The notes under the pieces were generated by a model. The model had not been told where the DNA came from. It saw only the letters and a program-made list of their open reading frames with translations, and ran no database searches. The position numbers and the translations under genes were made by a program. From assembly GCA_001599915.1 (NCBI GenBank), contig BCIG01000017.1:372001-436000 (forward strand): a DNA stretch of 64,000 nt, read 5' to 3'. Below are positions 10,993 through 22,914 of the stretch, in pieces (positions within the stretch are counted from its first letter, which is position 1; every line of letters starts with the position of its first letter). Source of the stretch: Symbiotaphrina buchneri. Lineage: Eukaryota > Ascomycota > Symbiotaphrinales > Symbiotaphrinaceae.

Positions 10993-13900
10993 ATGCGTGT
11001 AATTGCTGGGTTACCAAGCATATTGATATTTATATTAGGTCTGGTGAGCTTCTCTCACGGATCAAACGACGCTATGGCAGAACAGCCGTTGCTGGGGGTG
11101 TTCCACCCAACTCAGGGTGACGTGGGGATTGAGTTGAGCCGAGTGTGGGATGTTCTTGGGCCTTTTCAGATCGGAACTAGAGGTAAAGATCATGTACCGT
11201 CGATTGGCGGCGGTTAAGTATGTCGGGATAGAGACACTCATTGTGTGTGTCTCCAGAAGCCCCGTGGGGTGCAGACCCCCTGGAATTATATGGCGGTTTC
11301 CGCAGGCAGGAGTTCAACGAAAGCGCAGGTTACATCAGCTCCCTGGTCCCGAATGGCAAGGCGAAATGGTCCCGACTTCGCGCAGAGACAGGGGCTACTT
11401 CACCGACTGGCACCAGCGCATCCTTGACTGTCAGATTCCCACATGTGGACTGGTCTTTTCTGCAAGCCGTCAACGGTTGGCCAGCCCTACAATATCAGGC
11501 ATGGGCCCGTGGTGTACTTACCGTCAGTGCTCAAAGCCCCCAGAAGTTGCTTCTGTATTGCGAGAACGTCCTTGAATTCTGGATTAATGATGAATCGTAC
11601 TTCGGGGGTGACTTTTATGGCACTGGCAAGGCGCCGCTAGTACTCCGCCTTGGTCCCGGCACGTATCGTCTAGATGCCCGCATCATAAGGGATGTACGCG
11701 CCATGGGCGGGTTGGGGGAGCCGACTGTGCACGTGAAATTCGAGGTGCGGCTTGCCGGCGAGACGATCTCAGTTCTCGACGATCAGTTGCTGGTGCCGGA
11801 TATCGTTGATGACCTGCTTGCCAGCCCGTTTGGGACACTGCCTATAAGAAACGATGCTATGGAACCGGTCGATGTGTTGGGTGTCGAATCTCTTGATGTA
11901 TGTATTTCTTCTGCTGCGTTTAGTTCAAGCCACTCATGGATGCTAATCGCCAAAAAGAGCGCTATCCATGTAACCCTAAGAGTCCCATCTCCCGTGATAT
12001 TACTCCCTGGACAAACGAGGCCTCTTTCTTTCAACCTCTCCCTTCTGGATAGCAATGTGTCTTCACTTCAATTCGAGGTTCATTCTCGTGTGCGTGGCGG
12101 ACTTCTGAGAACCCATTCCGTTCAGGGGACGTTCAGAAAGAAATCGAGGCTGGAACCTCACAGATTCACCTTCATCCATAGTTCAGGCATTGTCTCCTAT
12201 GCGGTCCTTCGACCGCCTTCCCAACATGTCTGGCAAAATGAAAGCCAAGCGCAACTCCCAATATTAATGAGCCTCCATGGTGCAGGAGTAGAGGCCGACA
12301 GCCATGAAATGGCCCATTCACTGGACTGTTTACCGGATCTTCGTGCCTGGATTCTCATCCCCAGCGGCGTGACTCCCTGGAGCGGGGACGACTGGCGTAT
12401 GCAACCCCGTCTGAATTGGTGTGACACTTACTAACGACTCAGATGTTTGGGGCTTTGCGGACGTAGAAGCCGCTGTTTCTGCAATACCAGATTGGATTAC
12501 CGCCGTAGGCTGGGATGGAGCTGGTGTAGATACGAGCAAGTGGCTTGTTACTGGACATTCCAACGGAGGTTTGGCGCAAGATCTCATGGTTGGCGATGCA
12601 GCTAACGCCTAGCAGGTCAAGGTGCCTGGTACGTGTTGACTCATAGACCCGACATGGTGATCGCAGGCGCCCCTGTGTCAGGATATTTGTCCATTCCCGG
12701 TGAGCTAGATCATCATTTTTTTCAAGTATACACTCTGATACTGCTCCGTAGCTTACGTGCCCTATGACTTTTGGGCCGTGGCTGATCATAGGCTATCATC
12801 TATTGTCCATACGTCAATGAGTACTTATAAACATGAAGCCCTTGCAGTGAATCTAGTAGGAATACCTATACTCCAACAGCATGGCGACAATGACGACAAT
12901 GTACCGATATATCATTCCCGTAGGATGGCCCAGATCATTGAGCAGGCTGGATGGCATTCTAAGCTGGTCGAGCTCCCTGGTAGACCACATTGGTATGACG
13001 GCATTATGACAACGCTCCCTATGAAGCAATTCTTTTCAAAATGGCTGGGTGAAGGCAGCTTAGGACCTGTGCTTCCGACCAGATTTTGCATGAGAATTGC
13101 AAATCCTGGGGATATGGGCTCACGTGGTGGTATCAACGTGGACCAGCTGGAGGATCCTGAGGAGTACGGCATGATTGAGATTGACAGGGCTGGCCATGGC
13201 GCAACCTGGCTGTTGAAGACTTCCAATATTCATCGATTTCATTTTGATTGGAATCGAAGTCGAGAACCCCCGACAGCATTGCTCATCGACGGCCAAATCT
13301 TGCCAATAGACCGGGAGACAGACCGAGGCATCGATGTATGGTTTGTCAAATCACCAGGTGGAGAGTGGACAGTAAGTACTTCCGAATCAAAGCAACCTTG
13401 TTGAGATCTGACGATACGTAAGAGGTCTATCGACCAAACTTGGAAATCGATCCTGCAGCGCTGGGGGCGCCAGCTTGGAGCCATGGACGCTATCTTGAGG
13501 ACGAAAGGCACTTTCTCCATCGTCATGCATAGCTCAGCTGTGGAGACTATTGCTCTTCAAATCTCCCGCAACTTATTCCAGTATTTTTCCGCGTTTCCGC
13601 AGATGCGCGAATTATATTACCCCTTGATCAAGAAGACGTCCGTCCCGGCAATGTCATCAGTGTCCTTCTTGGTAACAAGAACGTCCTGCGTGCGCTTCCT
13701 CAATTTCCAGTTCAGCTAGTGCCATGCAAAGGCGTTTTGGTCACGGATCGGTTCGGACGCCAACGGCTGTATGGCTACGACGAGGCTGTCGCAGCCATCT
13801 TTCTGAGGCCGCTGCCTAATGAGGGACTTGAACTGGTTGTGTGGGGTGTGGATATTGATGGGCTGAGGCAAGCCGCAAGACTTATACCGACCATGACTGG

Positions 13901-14024
13901 AGCAGGTCAGCCGGACTTCGTGGTTATGAGCAGAGCAGGTCTTTGGAAAGGGGTCGATGGTGCAGTAGCCATGGGGTTCTTTGACCACTCTTGGAATGTG
14001 TCAGCAGCATCGGTGTTGAAGTAA
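10993..14024 (+). CDS. Large secreted alpha/beta hydrolase (S9-peptidase/PHB-depolymerase-like), frameshifted
   Basis: Exons read as 10993-11182, 11257-12396, 12443-12568, 12616-12699, 12752-13371 and 13423-14024. A further in-frame intron at 11898-11957 (GTATGT, GCTAAT branch) is likely. Expected length is about 900 residues. The N terminus MRVIAGLPSILIFILGLVSFSHG is a signal peptide. After a beta-rich N-terminal half comes an alpha/beta hydrolase domain: oxyanion-type LPILMSLHGAG, nucleophile elbow GHSNGG, acid in HGDNDDNVP and the base in GRPHWYDG, giving a Ser-Asp-His triad. Substrate is unknown. Related fungal proteins are annotated as peptidases or esterases by fold only. In the last exon an 8-base direct duplication (13586-13601) breaks the frame between FQYFSA and DARIILPLDQED, so the gene may be a recent pseudogene or an assembly error. 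Confidence 0.85.
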
Positions 14025-15294
14025 ACAAGTCGCTCACCTGACACGCTGGGGACAAGCCGCCGCTGAGATGAGATAGGCGGGACGAGTGAATTGATATACT
14101 GGGCATTGAGGGCCGGGGCCTCTCTGGGAGAAGCCTTCACTTCCACATACCTCGTGTTTTCCCGATTGAAAGTGGCTTACCAGTAAGAAGTGGGAAGGGT
14201 AGAGCGTCAGTGGGTAGTAGCTTCGTGCTGTCCACGTCCACTCTTGCTGTAAACCATGGTGCCGATTCGGTGCATGGCGATGTGCCTTACCTCCGTCTGG
14301 CCTGGCGGCCAGCTCAACTTTAACGCGGGACATTTGGTGGCACCTGTATGAGCAGGACGGCGGCACTCGACGGGTAGCAGGTCCCGCTGATTGCAGAGCT
14401 GATGGACCGGCCAACACCGTTAGGCGAACCGGGGAGTGACTGCGGTATGTTTGAGGTTGATGCTGAATGGTTTCGGTGTGAATGTTGCTATGGAGATTGG
14501 TCTTCCTCTCGGATCATTTAGGCGTCTTGGTCTCTTGCCGTCTGTATTCAGGACTGGTGATGCCTACAATAAACCCTGATATCCCCAGTGAGGGTATACG
14601 CAGGTGCCATATCTCGCACAACATAGAACACTGTTGCTCCTGCGGGCTGGGTGTGAACGATTCACTCTTGCACCTTATACATAGAACCAATTCACTCGCT
14701 GGTGTGAGTTCTTCCCTAGGCGGACTTCCGATTGTTTTCTGACGCGTCTAATTGACTCACTGTTCGTTGTCGCTTCCCCTCTGTCCTTCCTTCCTCTTCC
14801 AGTTCTCCATTTCTCCTCCGCATAAAGCACAACCACAACACCTTGCCATTCTCCCAGCTCTTACATTTTCTCATCTACCTCAACGTGGGATTTACGTCTG
14901 GCTCCGAACCCTGTTCTGCGAGGCTACCATGATCGCATACTCTTTTTGACTTCTGGTTCCCTTTTGGTGGGATTTCGGTACTACTTATCACGAGCTTGCC
15001 TCTATTGCCCAATACGTAACCGACATCAGTAACCAGCTTGGCCACTGCACCTTCCTCTATTGACACGGTAAGAGTTCCTCTCAGCAGGAGGACGCCTTTC
15101 CTTTCCTTTCATCCGCCGTACCGCTTGTCGTGTCCTGTTCGCTCGCTGCCATCAACTAAGCACCTCAGGCACACACGTCCACACCTTTCAACAGTATTTT
15201 GACGTGTTTGACTTCTAGGATAGAGCTCAATACCGCTTGCTGCACCCTTCTTCTTTGCTCTATCGGTCACGGTCACAGGTCTTCGACGCTCGTC
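14025..15294. other. Intergenic / long 5' leader of PUF gene
   Basis: About 1.27 kb without a supported gene. The final 550 bases are pyrimidine-rich (for example 14760-14830) and probably form the promoter and long 5' leader of the PUF gene. PUF mRNAs in fungi often have long leaders; that is inference. Confidence 0.4.
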
Positions 15295-18067
15295 ATGGCT
15301 GCTGTTGACTCGGACGGCTCTCCCGTCCTCCGCCCAAGGACATCTGACTCCTTTCAAATCCACAACGACGGGCAAGAGAACATACAAGGAGGCGACGGCA
15401 ACCGCTTGTCCATGGTAAGCCCATCAACTCGATCTAGGTAACGAGATACTCAATTGTCGAATAGGCTACGCTTCGGACTTCCAATATTGCTTGCCCGGTG
15501 GCTACTCCTTTGACGACGTCTAAGCTCGAAAATCAGATGGCGCTGGCCGAGAATGAGAAGAAAACCCCTCACAAGGTTCAACGCACTCAAAGATCCTAGT
15601 GGAATGTAATCTGACAGTTGCAGAAGCAGAAACTCGATCACGGTTCTGCTGCTCCGTCGAATAACCTTGAGCCATCAACGATGGATAAACTTCTTGCCAA
15701 GCTCTCGCAGCAGCAAGCTCGACTAGAACGCCAGAAGTATGGTAACATGACGACGACTAATGATGTCCGCGATGATCGTATCAGAGATACTGATAATTCA
15801 TCCAATGGCTCTGTCCCCATCACATCGGCGGCCGATTCTGTCGTAGTGACTCCGGCCACTGATGCTGTCGAAGATGGTGATAAGCGTGCCGGAGCAGAGT
15901 TGGAGCGACTCAAGCAGGAACTCTTGGAAGCAAAGAACAAGATCGCACGTATGGACGAGGAGCTCTCCCAGAGCCGTATCCGAAGCATACTTTGGACCAG
16001 GCCCTGGGCGTTCCTGAGGCTGACATGCAAGTCAACGGAACCATAAGTGAACACACCATCTCTCACCTCCAGAGTGCGTTCAATGCTTCCACGCGGCCGG
16101 GTGCAGTACGGCAAGAGTCTTGGCCGGCGTTTGACGATGCTCATTCTGACCACAGCGAAACACTTTCCGCTGGAGCTTACAACCGCTCTCAAGGCATCTG
16201 GGCCAATCCGGCCAAGGCACACTTCCAGATGGGTTGGAATGGTGCTATTGATCAACAGTACCCAGACCCTATGAACAACCCTATGAATAACTGGCTTCCC
16301 GAACCCAGCAGACCTTGGTTTGGCAATGCTCCCGGACCTGTGGCTGCTGCGCAGGGCATATCCGGCCATCTGACTCCCCAGCAGCGCACATTCCCTGTCC
16401 CCCCTGCGCCGAATTTCGTGAGTGACAGCCGCTTTCACAATGACGGTCCTCAATTTGGACCAAGTAATGGTCTTCGTCGTGCGAACACTCAGAGCAGTCG
16501 TGGCTTATCCTCCTATAACACCCGCAACTTGGGATGGCCCTACCCTGCAAGTGTTAGTTCCAATGATGGCATGAGCCCGCCGCCGACGGGGTATCAGCAA
16601 TTGCCTGTATATCAGGCTTCCCCACCTTATCAGCCTAGACCAATTGGTACTCCCTTGTCTCCAACTGCTGCTGAATTTACCACAAGTCAAGCCCCAGGAA
16701 ATCCATGGAGCACTCAGGTAAGCGACCTGACTGTGTCCTGGCAGCAAGATAGCTGATAAGACACAGCCAACAACATCTTCGACCCCAACCTACGTGTCGC
16801 CACTGGAGCCGCTAAACTATCGTCGCATGCTTGACCGCAACGTTACATGCAACTGGAAGTACATTGTGGACAAGATCGTCTGCAATAATGATCAGCAGGC
16901 ATCTATCTTCTTGCAGCAAAAGCTGAAGGTCGGTACGGATGAACAAAAGTACGAGATTGTTGAAGCCATTATTGCTCAAGCCTATCCTCTCATGGTTAAC
17001 CGCTTTGGCAACTTTCTGGTCCAGCGTTGCTTTGAGCATGGTACACCTCAGCAAGTTATCGCCATTGCAAATTCCATCCGTGGGAATACTCTCAACCTGA
17101 GTATGGATGCCTTTGGCTGTCATGTCGTGCAGAAGGCTTTTGATTGTGTCCCTGAGGACTATAAAGCTATTATGGTCCATGAGCTCCTTCGTCGTATTCC
17201 CGAGACGGTAATCCATCGATATGCTTGCCACGTCTGGCAAAAGCTTTTTGAGCTTCGTTGGAGCGACTCTCCTCCCCAGATCATGAAGTATGTCAATGAA
17301 GCCCTTCGTGGGATGTGGCACGAGGTTGCCCTCGGCGAGACTGGAAGCCTGGTGGTCCAGAATATCTTCGAAAACTGTCTCGAGGAGGATAAGGTGCGTT
17401 CGCCTTGGGCATTAGAAACCATCATGAATCTGACTGATCATTCCCAGCGCCCTTGTATCGAAGAGGTACTCGCAAGCATCGATATTGTCGCTCATGGCCA
17501 ATTCGGCAATTGGTGTATCCAGCATATCTGTGAGCATGGTGCACCTGCAGACCGGAGCCGTGCGGTGGATCACATTATCCGCTATGCAACCGAGTACAGC
17601 ATGGACCAGTATGCGTCAAAGGTAGTCGAGAAGTGTTTGAAGATTGGAGGCCCAGAATTCTTGGATCGTTACCTGAGCCGCGTCTGCGAAGGCCATCCTG
17701 ACCGCCCTCGGATTCCTCTCATCGATAGTAAGGCCGCCTTCCTGCCGCGCAGGAGCTCTGGCTGACGGACTTTAGTCGCTAGCGACCAATATGGGAATTA
17801 CTTGATCCAATACATATTGACCAACGCCAACCCGCAACATCGGGAGATAGTGGTTGGCCATATTCGGTAAGTGCTACTGCATACTGTGCATCGTTCTGAC
17901 TGACAACGCTCTTCAGCAAGCACATGGTTTCCCTTCGTGGCTCCAAATACGGCTCTCGCGTCGGCCTTCTCTGCGGTAACGCCGCTTCTGCCACCAGGCC
18001 AGGCCCGGGCGTGGGTCCTTCAGTCAGCCGCTTCATGAACCCTCGTTTTAGTGGAGCTTACCGCTAG
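15295..18067 (+). CDS. Pumilio/PUF-repeat RNA-binding protein, with an apparent 1-base frameshift
   Basis: Exons: 15295-15414, 15465-15575, 15624-16717, 16767-17393, 17448-17727, 17776-17866 and 17917-18067, about 824 residues. The N-terminal part has a short coiled coil (ERLKQELLEAKNKIARMDEEL) and a long Pro/Gln/Asn-rich region. The C-terminal 340 residues form PUF repeats: NRFGNFLVQRCFEHG, DAFGCHVVQKAFDCV, HRYACHVWQKLFELR, GQFGNWCIQHICEHG, DQYASKVVEKCLKIGG and DQYGNYLIQYIL. PUF proteins bind 3' UTR elements in the cytoplasm and repress or localise mRNAs. Near 15981 the frame changes between SQSRI and KHTLDQALG without splice signals. One base appears to be missing, since I-x-K-H-T would read through with one extra base. 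This may be a sequencing error. Confidence 0.92.
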
Positions 18068-19011
18068 TCTCAACTTAGAGCTCAACCGCATTTGATATTC
18101 AACATGCTCTACGGAAGTTGTCAGACTCTATGGCCACGTCTCGTTTTATTCGATGTTATTGCTTTACTAGCTGCTTCGAGATGCACCTCGACTCGAGCCA
18201 GGCTTCTTCTCAGGTGAAGTTTCGGGGCCGATTCATGTCTCGAAAATTGACATATGCTGCTTTTGTGGATTGTGGAGAAAGTTTGCGGTCATACCCCTCT
18301 TACAAGGCGGGTCGTTGGCAAGTTGCCTTCACACCTTCGTTCACATTGTTCTCGAATCTCGTCTTGACAGTTCATTCTTTCGAAACGACACGATATCTGC
18401 TGCGCAAAATTACAGCACTTTATTATGGTTTCTAAACCTGGAAGACGCTACCAGGTCGTTGGAAAAACAGGCCCCACTGAGAACGTCTTCTCTGCCACAT
18501 CCAGCATTCTGCACTTGACCTCGTTGCATATGCAGATGGAAAAAGCTCGCGTCGCCTGTCCAATATGCCTTGTTCTCAGAAGTGTCTACGCTGTTCTGCC
18601 TAATTGTTTCAGAAAGAAATCCGAGATCGTCGGCAGTCGCATCATTTCAGCTTTACGGATGTGGCGACGGATCAGTCGTGGCTCCTGAGTATGTACAACG
18701 GCTTACTGCCCTTTAGATTAGGTTTCTTTCAATAAATTGGTTTCTCATGCTGGCCTTACTTTCTTTTGCCTTTTAATCTCCCCTCCATAAAGGCCAAGAG
18801 GGGCAAAGGCCAAACGAACCCGAGCTGCAATGTCTCCAAGCTGGCGCTGGCAGACTCCACTCTGGCCAAGAAGATGACACGATTGTTCGGTCAAGTGACA
18901 TGAGCCCTCGTCTCTTCCGGACTTGGAGTTGGGACACCTGTTCAGAGCCCCAAGAAGAAAATGTCAAATGTCCAGGGGGTCAATTGGCACAACGGGATGT
19001 GCATGCTCATA
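18068..19011. other. Convergent intergenic space / long 3' UTRs
   Basis: About 940 bases between convergent stop codons. Short open frames here look random. The first few hundred bases probably hold the PUF 3' UTR. No RNA gene was recognised. Confidence 0.4.
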
Positions 19012-19634
19012 TCACTCGTTCAATCCATCCTTGCAGGCGTGATCCGAGGATGATAGGTGCATGACGGGGCTATTGACAGGACCCACCTCCCAGGGCTTCT
19101 TTCTCGGGGCAGTTGTGCTTGGAGTGGCCTTGTCCCTCAATACCGTATCAGGAATATCCCTGATGCCGGGAATTGGTTTTCCGCTTGTTATCAGGTCGAC
19201 GACCTGTGAGAAAGAGGAGGGATAGGGTGCAGCAGGGTCAGAAGATGTGCCTGAAGTCCCATGGCTTTGGCCGTTCATTTCCACAGCAGTACTAAACACA
19301 GCCGTGCTCCCTCCCTGTTGATGGGTTTTCCATGCTTTATAATTATCGAAATCTACTGTGATACCCATCTTCCTATAGCACCATCAGTGTGGACTCATCC
19401 AGCAGTGCAGACTATGGTGGACCTGGAGAAGTAAAAGCATCTAGCCCTTAAAGTAAGTTCCTGGATCTGATCCGCTGAAGAACTCGAGCCTAGTATGGCT
19501 GCAAGGCCGCTCTGAAAATCCTCATCGGTCTCCCACGGATAAGCATCTAGTTGCGTGAAGAGTCCACCATCGCAAATGGACGGAGAATTCAGAGATTCCT
19601 GCTCGTCTGTCGCCATATTGGATGCGTTGTACAT
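19012..19634 (-). CDS. Small KPWE-motif protein, PEX39-like
   Basis: Two exons, 19634-19423 and 19372-19012, give 190 residues, or 184 if the second Met (19616) is used. The donor GTCCAC is weak, but the splice joins ARCFYFSR to KMGITVDFDNYKAW in frame. The N-terminal half contains YPWETDEDFQSGLAAILGS. The C-terminal half contains SFSQVVDLITSGKPIPGIRDIP and ends in RKKPWE. This arrangement (IxxGxxIPGI...KPWE) is the KPWE domain found in fungal and animal proteins. The human member C6orf226 and yeast Yjr012c were recently named PEX39, a helper for PTS2 protein import through PEX7. Family assignment is good; the peroxisomal role is carried over by homology. The gene is divergent from the Scd6 gene. 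Confidence 0.8.
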
Positions 19635-19962
19635 TACTCATGCAGTTTGAGGTCGATGATCGACCCCTATGCTGCTAGGGGCTTTTGCTATTCTATCACG
19701 TGATATCCAACCTCGCTAATAGCTCAGGGTTCCTGTGCCCGGCAGCTTCGTCTTCGTCTCCCACACACAAACCTTTACCCTCGTTCAGTGTCCTGTTGCT
19801 GCGACAGCTTGCGCATCGAAACACGTCTCCCTTTGCACCGACCCATCCCAGTGCCAGGCGTACCACTACCTCCCTCGTATCGGCACCAACTCCTCTTTCA
19901 TCGATTCTACTGGAACTGGTCGCAAGATTCGGTGACCAGCTTCGCTGAGGTCCGAGCTCACA
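19635..19962. promoter_or_regulatory. Divergent promoter, PEX39-like / Scd6
   Basis: 328 bases between divergent starts, rich in CT tracts on the Scd6 side. It includes CACGTG-like ATCACGTGAT at about 19696, a palindrome that may bind a bHLH factor (inference). Confidence 0.4.
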
Positions 19963-21986
19963 ATGTCCGAGTTCATTGGGTAAGTCGCGAGCCCGACTCT
20001 TTGACGGATACAGATGTGGTACTGACATTGTTGCCAAAGTTCAAGGATATCGCTGGTCTCCAAGAGTGACATACGGTAATCACACCGAGATGTTCCGCAT
20101 ATAAGATGCTGACACGTCGAAGATATGTCGGCACTCTCCACGAAATCAACTCCGAAACGTCTACTGTGGCCCTAGAACAGGTCAAATCATTCGGTACTGA
20201 AGGCCGTCGGAGCTCCCCTGAAGAGGAAATACCTCCTTCGGATAGTGTATACGATTACATTGTCTTCCGTGGCAGTGATGTCAAGGACTTGCGAATTGAG
20301 GAGCCTCCCAAAGAGAATAAACCGCCACAAGTTCCGAATGATCCAGCTATCCTTGGGGTGAGTACTGTCAAAAGCAACATTTTCTTGGGAGCTTCATTGT
20401 GATGATAACATCGGATGTTATTTAACCTACTGAATGCGCAAAATTCCTGTAGATATCTCCGTTGCCTTCCTTCTGACATGACTTCATATCTCTTTCTCTC
20501 TGCAGTCACACTGGTTTTGAAACATCATGCTAATCTAATCGCTGAATTCCAGAGCGGATCTCGACCCCAGGTCCAAAGCCAGTTGGGTCAAGGCCCCACC
20601 TTCAATCACCAAGCTCAGGACCGACCTGCGCAACCAGCTCCGTTTCAGCAACCACAGCCGCCATTCCCCTACTACTATCCGCCGCCCCCAGGACAACGGT
20701 TTGGCCAACCCGGTGGCCCACCAGGCGGTTTCCCCCCCGGCCCGGGATTTCCAGGGATGCCTTACGGACCTCCACAAGGCTGGTACCCTGGCTTTCCCCA
20801 AGGCCCACCCGGCCCTCTGCCGCCCCAAAATGGTCCCGCAGGACTCCAAAACCAGCAGCAACCGGCAGAGTTGAAGCAAGCGCCGCCACCACCTGCTCCT
20901 GTCAGCGGTGCCATGAAGCAGCAGCAAGCGTCGCCGCAACCAATCGGGAGCAATGTGCCCAGTAAAAGGACTACACCAGCGCCATCCGTTATGGCAGCAC
21001 CACCGCGGCCTCCGGTCGAGTCTAAACCAGATCTTGGAATTGCGGCTGCACCCGTAACGGCACCCCAGGCTGCTGCCGGTTCAAAGCCTACCTCATTGGG
21101 TCCAAAGAAAGGCACCATCGTCCCAGCTGTACCTTTGGCAAGTCCAAAACCAGGAAGTGTGGGCGCGGTTGGGGGCCCATTGCATACGAGTTCGGGAAAC
21201 GTGGTATCCGCACCGAGCTCCCAGCCAAGCCAAGCTGCGGCCAATGCTGCCATCCAAAATGCCACTCAGGCGGCTACCGCAGCAGTCGCTGCAGCGATGG
21301 CTAAGCTGCCTCCAGCTCCAGGTCAAAAGCCGCAGCAGAGGCCCGATGCGGCCGTTGACAATCTTACCAAGAAGGTCAATGAGATGCGCACCAACGACTT
21401 AATTAGGAATTCTAAGCAGCCAGGAATGGGTGGTTATGCGGCCGGAAACCGCGGCAGGGGTGGATATCGAACGTCACATCAGCAACAGCGTCCAAAAGTC
21501 GAAGTTCCAGCTACAGACTTCGACTTCGAGTCGTCGAACGCTAAATTCAACAAGCAAGATCTGATCAAAGAGGCTATAGCAACTGGTTCACCTGCTGGTA
21601 CCCCAAGCGAGAGTGGAGCGGCTAACGGGGGAGGACACGATTCTTCGGCCGATAGTATTGCCAAGGAAGATGACATTTCTATTCCTCCCGCTCCCTACAA
21701 TAAGTCGAGCTCTTTCTTTGACAATATTTCGAGCGAGCTCACCGACCGTGACAAGTCCGAAGGGAGGAGACCCGGAGGAAGAGAGTGGCGGGGCGAGGAG
21801 CAGAAGAAGAACATGGAGACATTCGGACAAGGCAGCGTCGATCATTCCTACAGAGGAGGCTTTAGAGGTAGAGGTAGAGGACGGGGCCACGGTCGTGGCC
21901 GAGGCGGCGGCGGACCTAGAGGCAAGGGACCTTATCGTGGCCGAGGCGCCGTTGCTAGGAACGGGGTGGTAAATGCTGATGGGTAG
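19963..21986 (+). CDS. Scd6/LSM14-family translational repressor
   Basis: Four exons, 19963-19979, 20040-20075, 20123-20357 and 20553-21986, give 573 residues. The first exon has only 17 bases (MSEFIG). The LSm14 domain spans residues 1-90 ([21 protein letters not shown] and [17 protein letters not shown]). A long Pro/Gln/Gly-rich linker with QFGQPGG-type repeats follows. After this come the FDF motif ([14 protein letters not shown], about 450), the FFD box ([14 protein letters not shown]), a TFG box ([10 protein letters not shown]) and a C-terminal RGG/RGRGRG tail. This is the full domain order of Scd6/Sum2/RAP55, which binds eIF4G through the RGG tail and Dhh1/Edc3 partners in P-bodies to repress translation and promote decapping. 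Confidence 0.95.
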
Positions 21987-22914
21987 TACTACAAATGGAC
22001 CGCGCCCATCCAGCATTGCACGAGCGACGGCGGTGGTTCCTGGAGGTCTCTTGTAACAGTACGTTTGTCACAAAGGCGCAGCGTGATCACAGCAGTCACA
22101 AAAATCGGGCACTCGGGTTACGGAGTTGGTGGCATGCAACCGTTCGAAATTTTTCGACGCCCATGTCTGGCGCTTGTCATTTCGGTCGTCATCGGAAATC
22201 GTGAGGAGGGAACGGCGGCTGGGTTGCATACTAGCATAGGGTAGTAACGTACAGTCGGAACGTGAACGCTTTGTGTGCACAGGAACTACGTGGTTCAAAG
22301 TCGCAGACAAGTGCAGCTTGATATCGTATGCAAGGTGCTTGGAGTAGCTGCACGTTGGGAGACTGCCATTTCCCCCTAATGTCACCTCCAAAGATGGTGA
22401 AGTCCTTGAACTGCATGGTTGACACCCATGACCACGCCCCACAATGATGAGCGGCGACAATAGGAAACATCGCAATGGTCTGGATCAAAGGTAAGGTATG
22501 GTAAGGTAGATCGGGGAAAGGCTGAAACTGTCGGATGATTAAGGTACATCATGTACTCGGTACTTCACCGAGTCACGGACATACCTTATGTACCTTAGGT
22601 GTACTCCAGACAGCCTATCTTCGGAGGACCGCAGACCGTTAACCCCCTCCCCCACACACACCCCGGCTTGCAGGACGAGATCACCCTGTCTGCTCTTCCA
22701 TAATTCTCATTGCTCAAGCTACTATCCCGCCACTGCTGTTTATAAAGCCACGAATTCTCAGCCACCCGCGTATCCGGCATACCTTGGCTTGGCCCCGCGG
22801 TGTAGCCCTCCGAAGCATCGCCGTCTCAGATTCCTGAGAGAGCTCCCAGGGTGAGCCTTATGCCGCGACGATAGGAGCATACCGGGCATTCCTCCAGCTG
22901 GAGTGGGCCCCATC
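21987..22914. other. Intergenic with GGTACC-type repeats
   Basis: About 930 bases. The first 400 are likely the Scd6 3' UTR. Bases 22492-22607 hold a repeat cluster. The next 250 bases are the pyrimidine-rich promoter of the acyl-CoA-binding gene. No other gene was seen. Confidence 0.4.
22492..22607. repeat. GGTAAGGTA / GGTACC motif cluster
   Basis: Tandem GGTAAGGTATGGTAAGGTAG, then CGGTACTTCACCGAG and CATACCTTATGTACCTTAGG. It is the same motif family as at 121-212. Confidence 0.6.
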
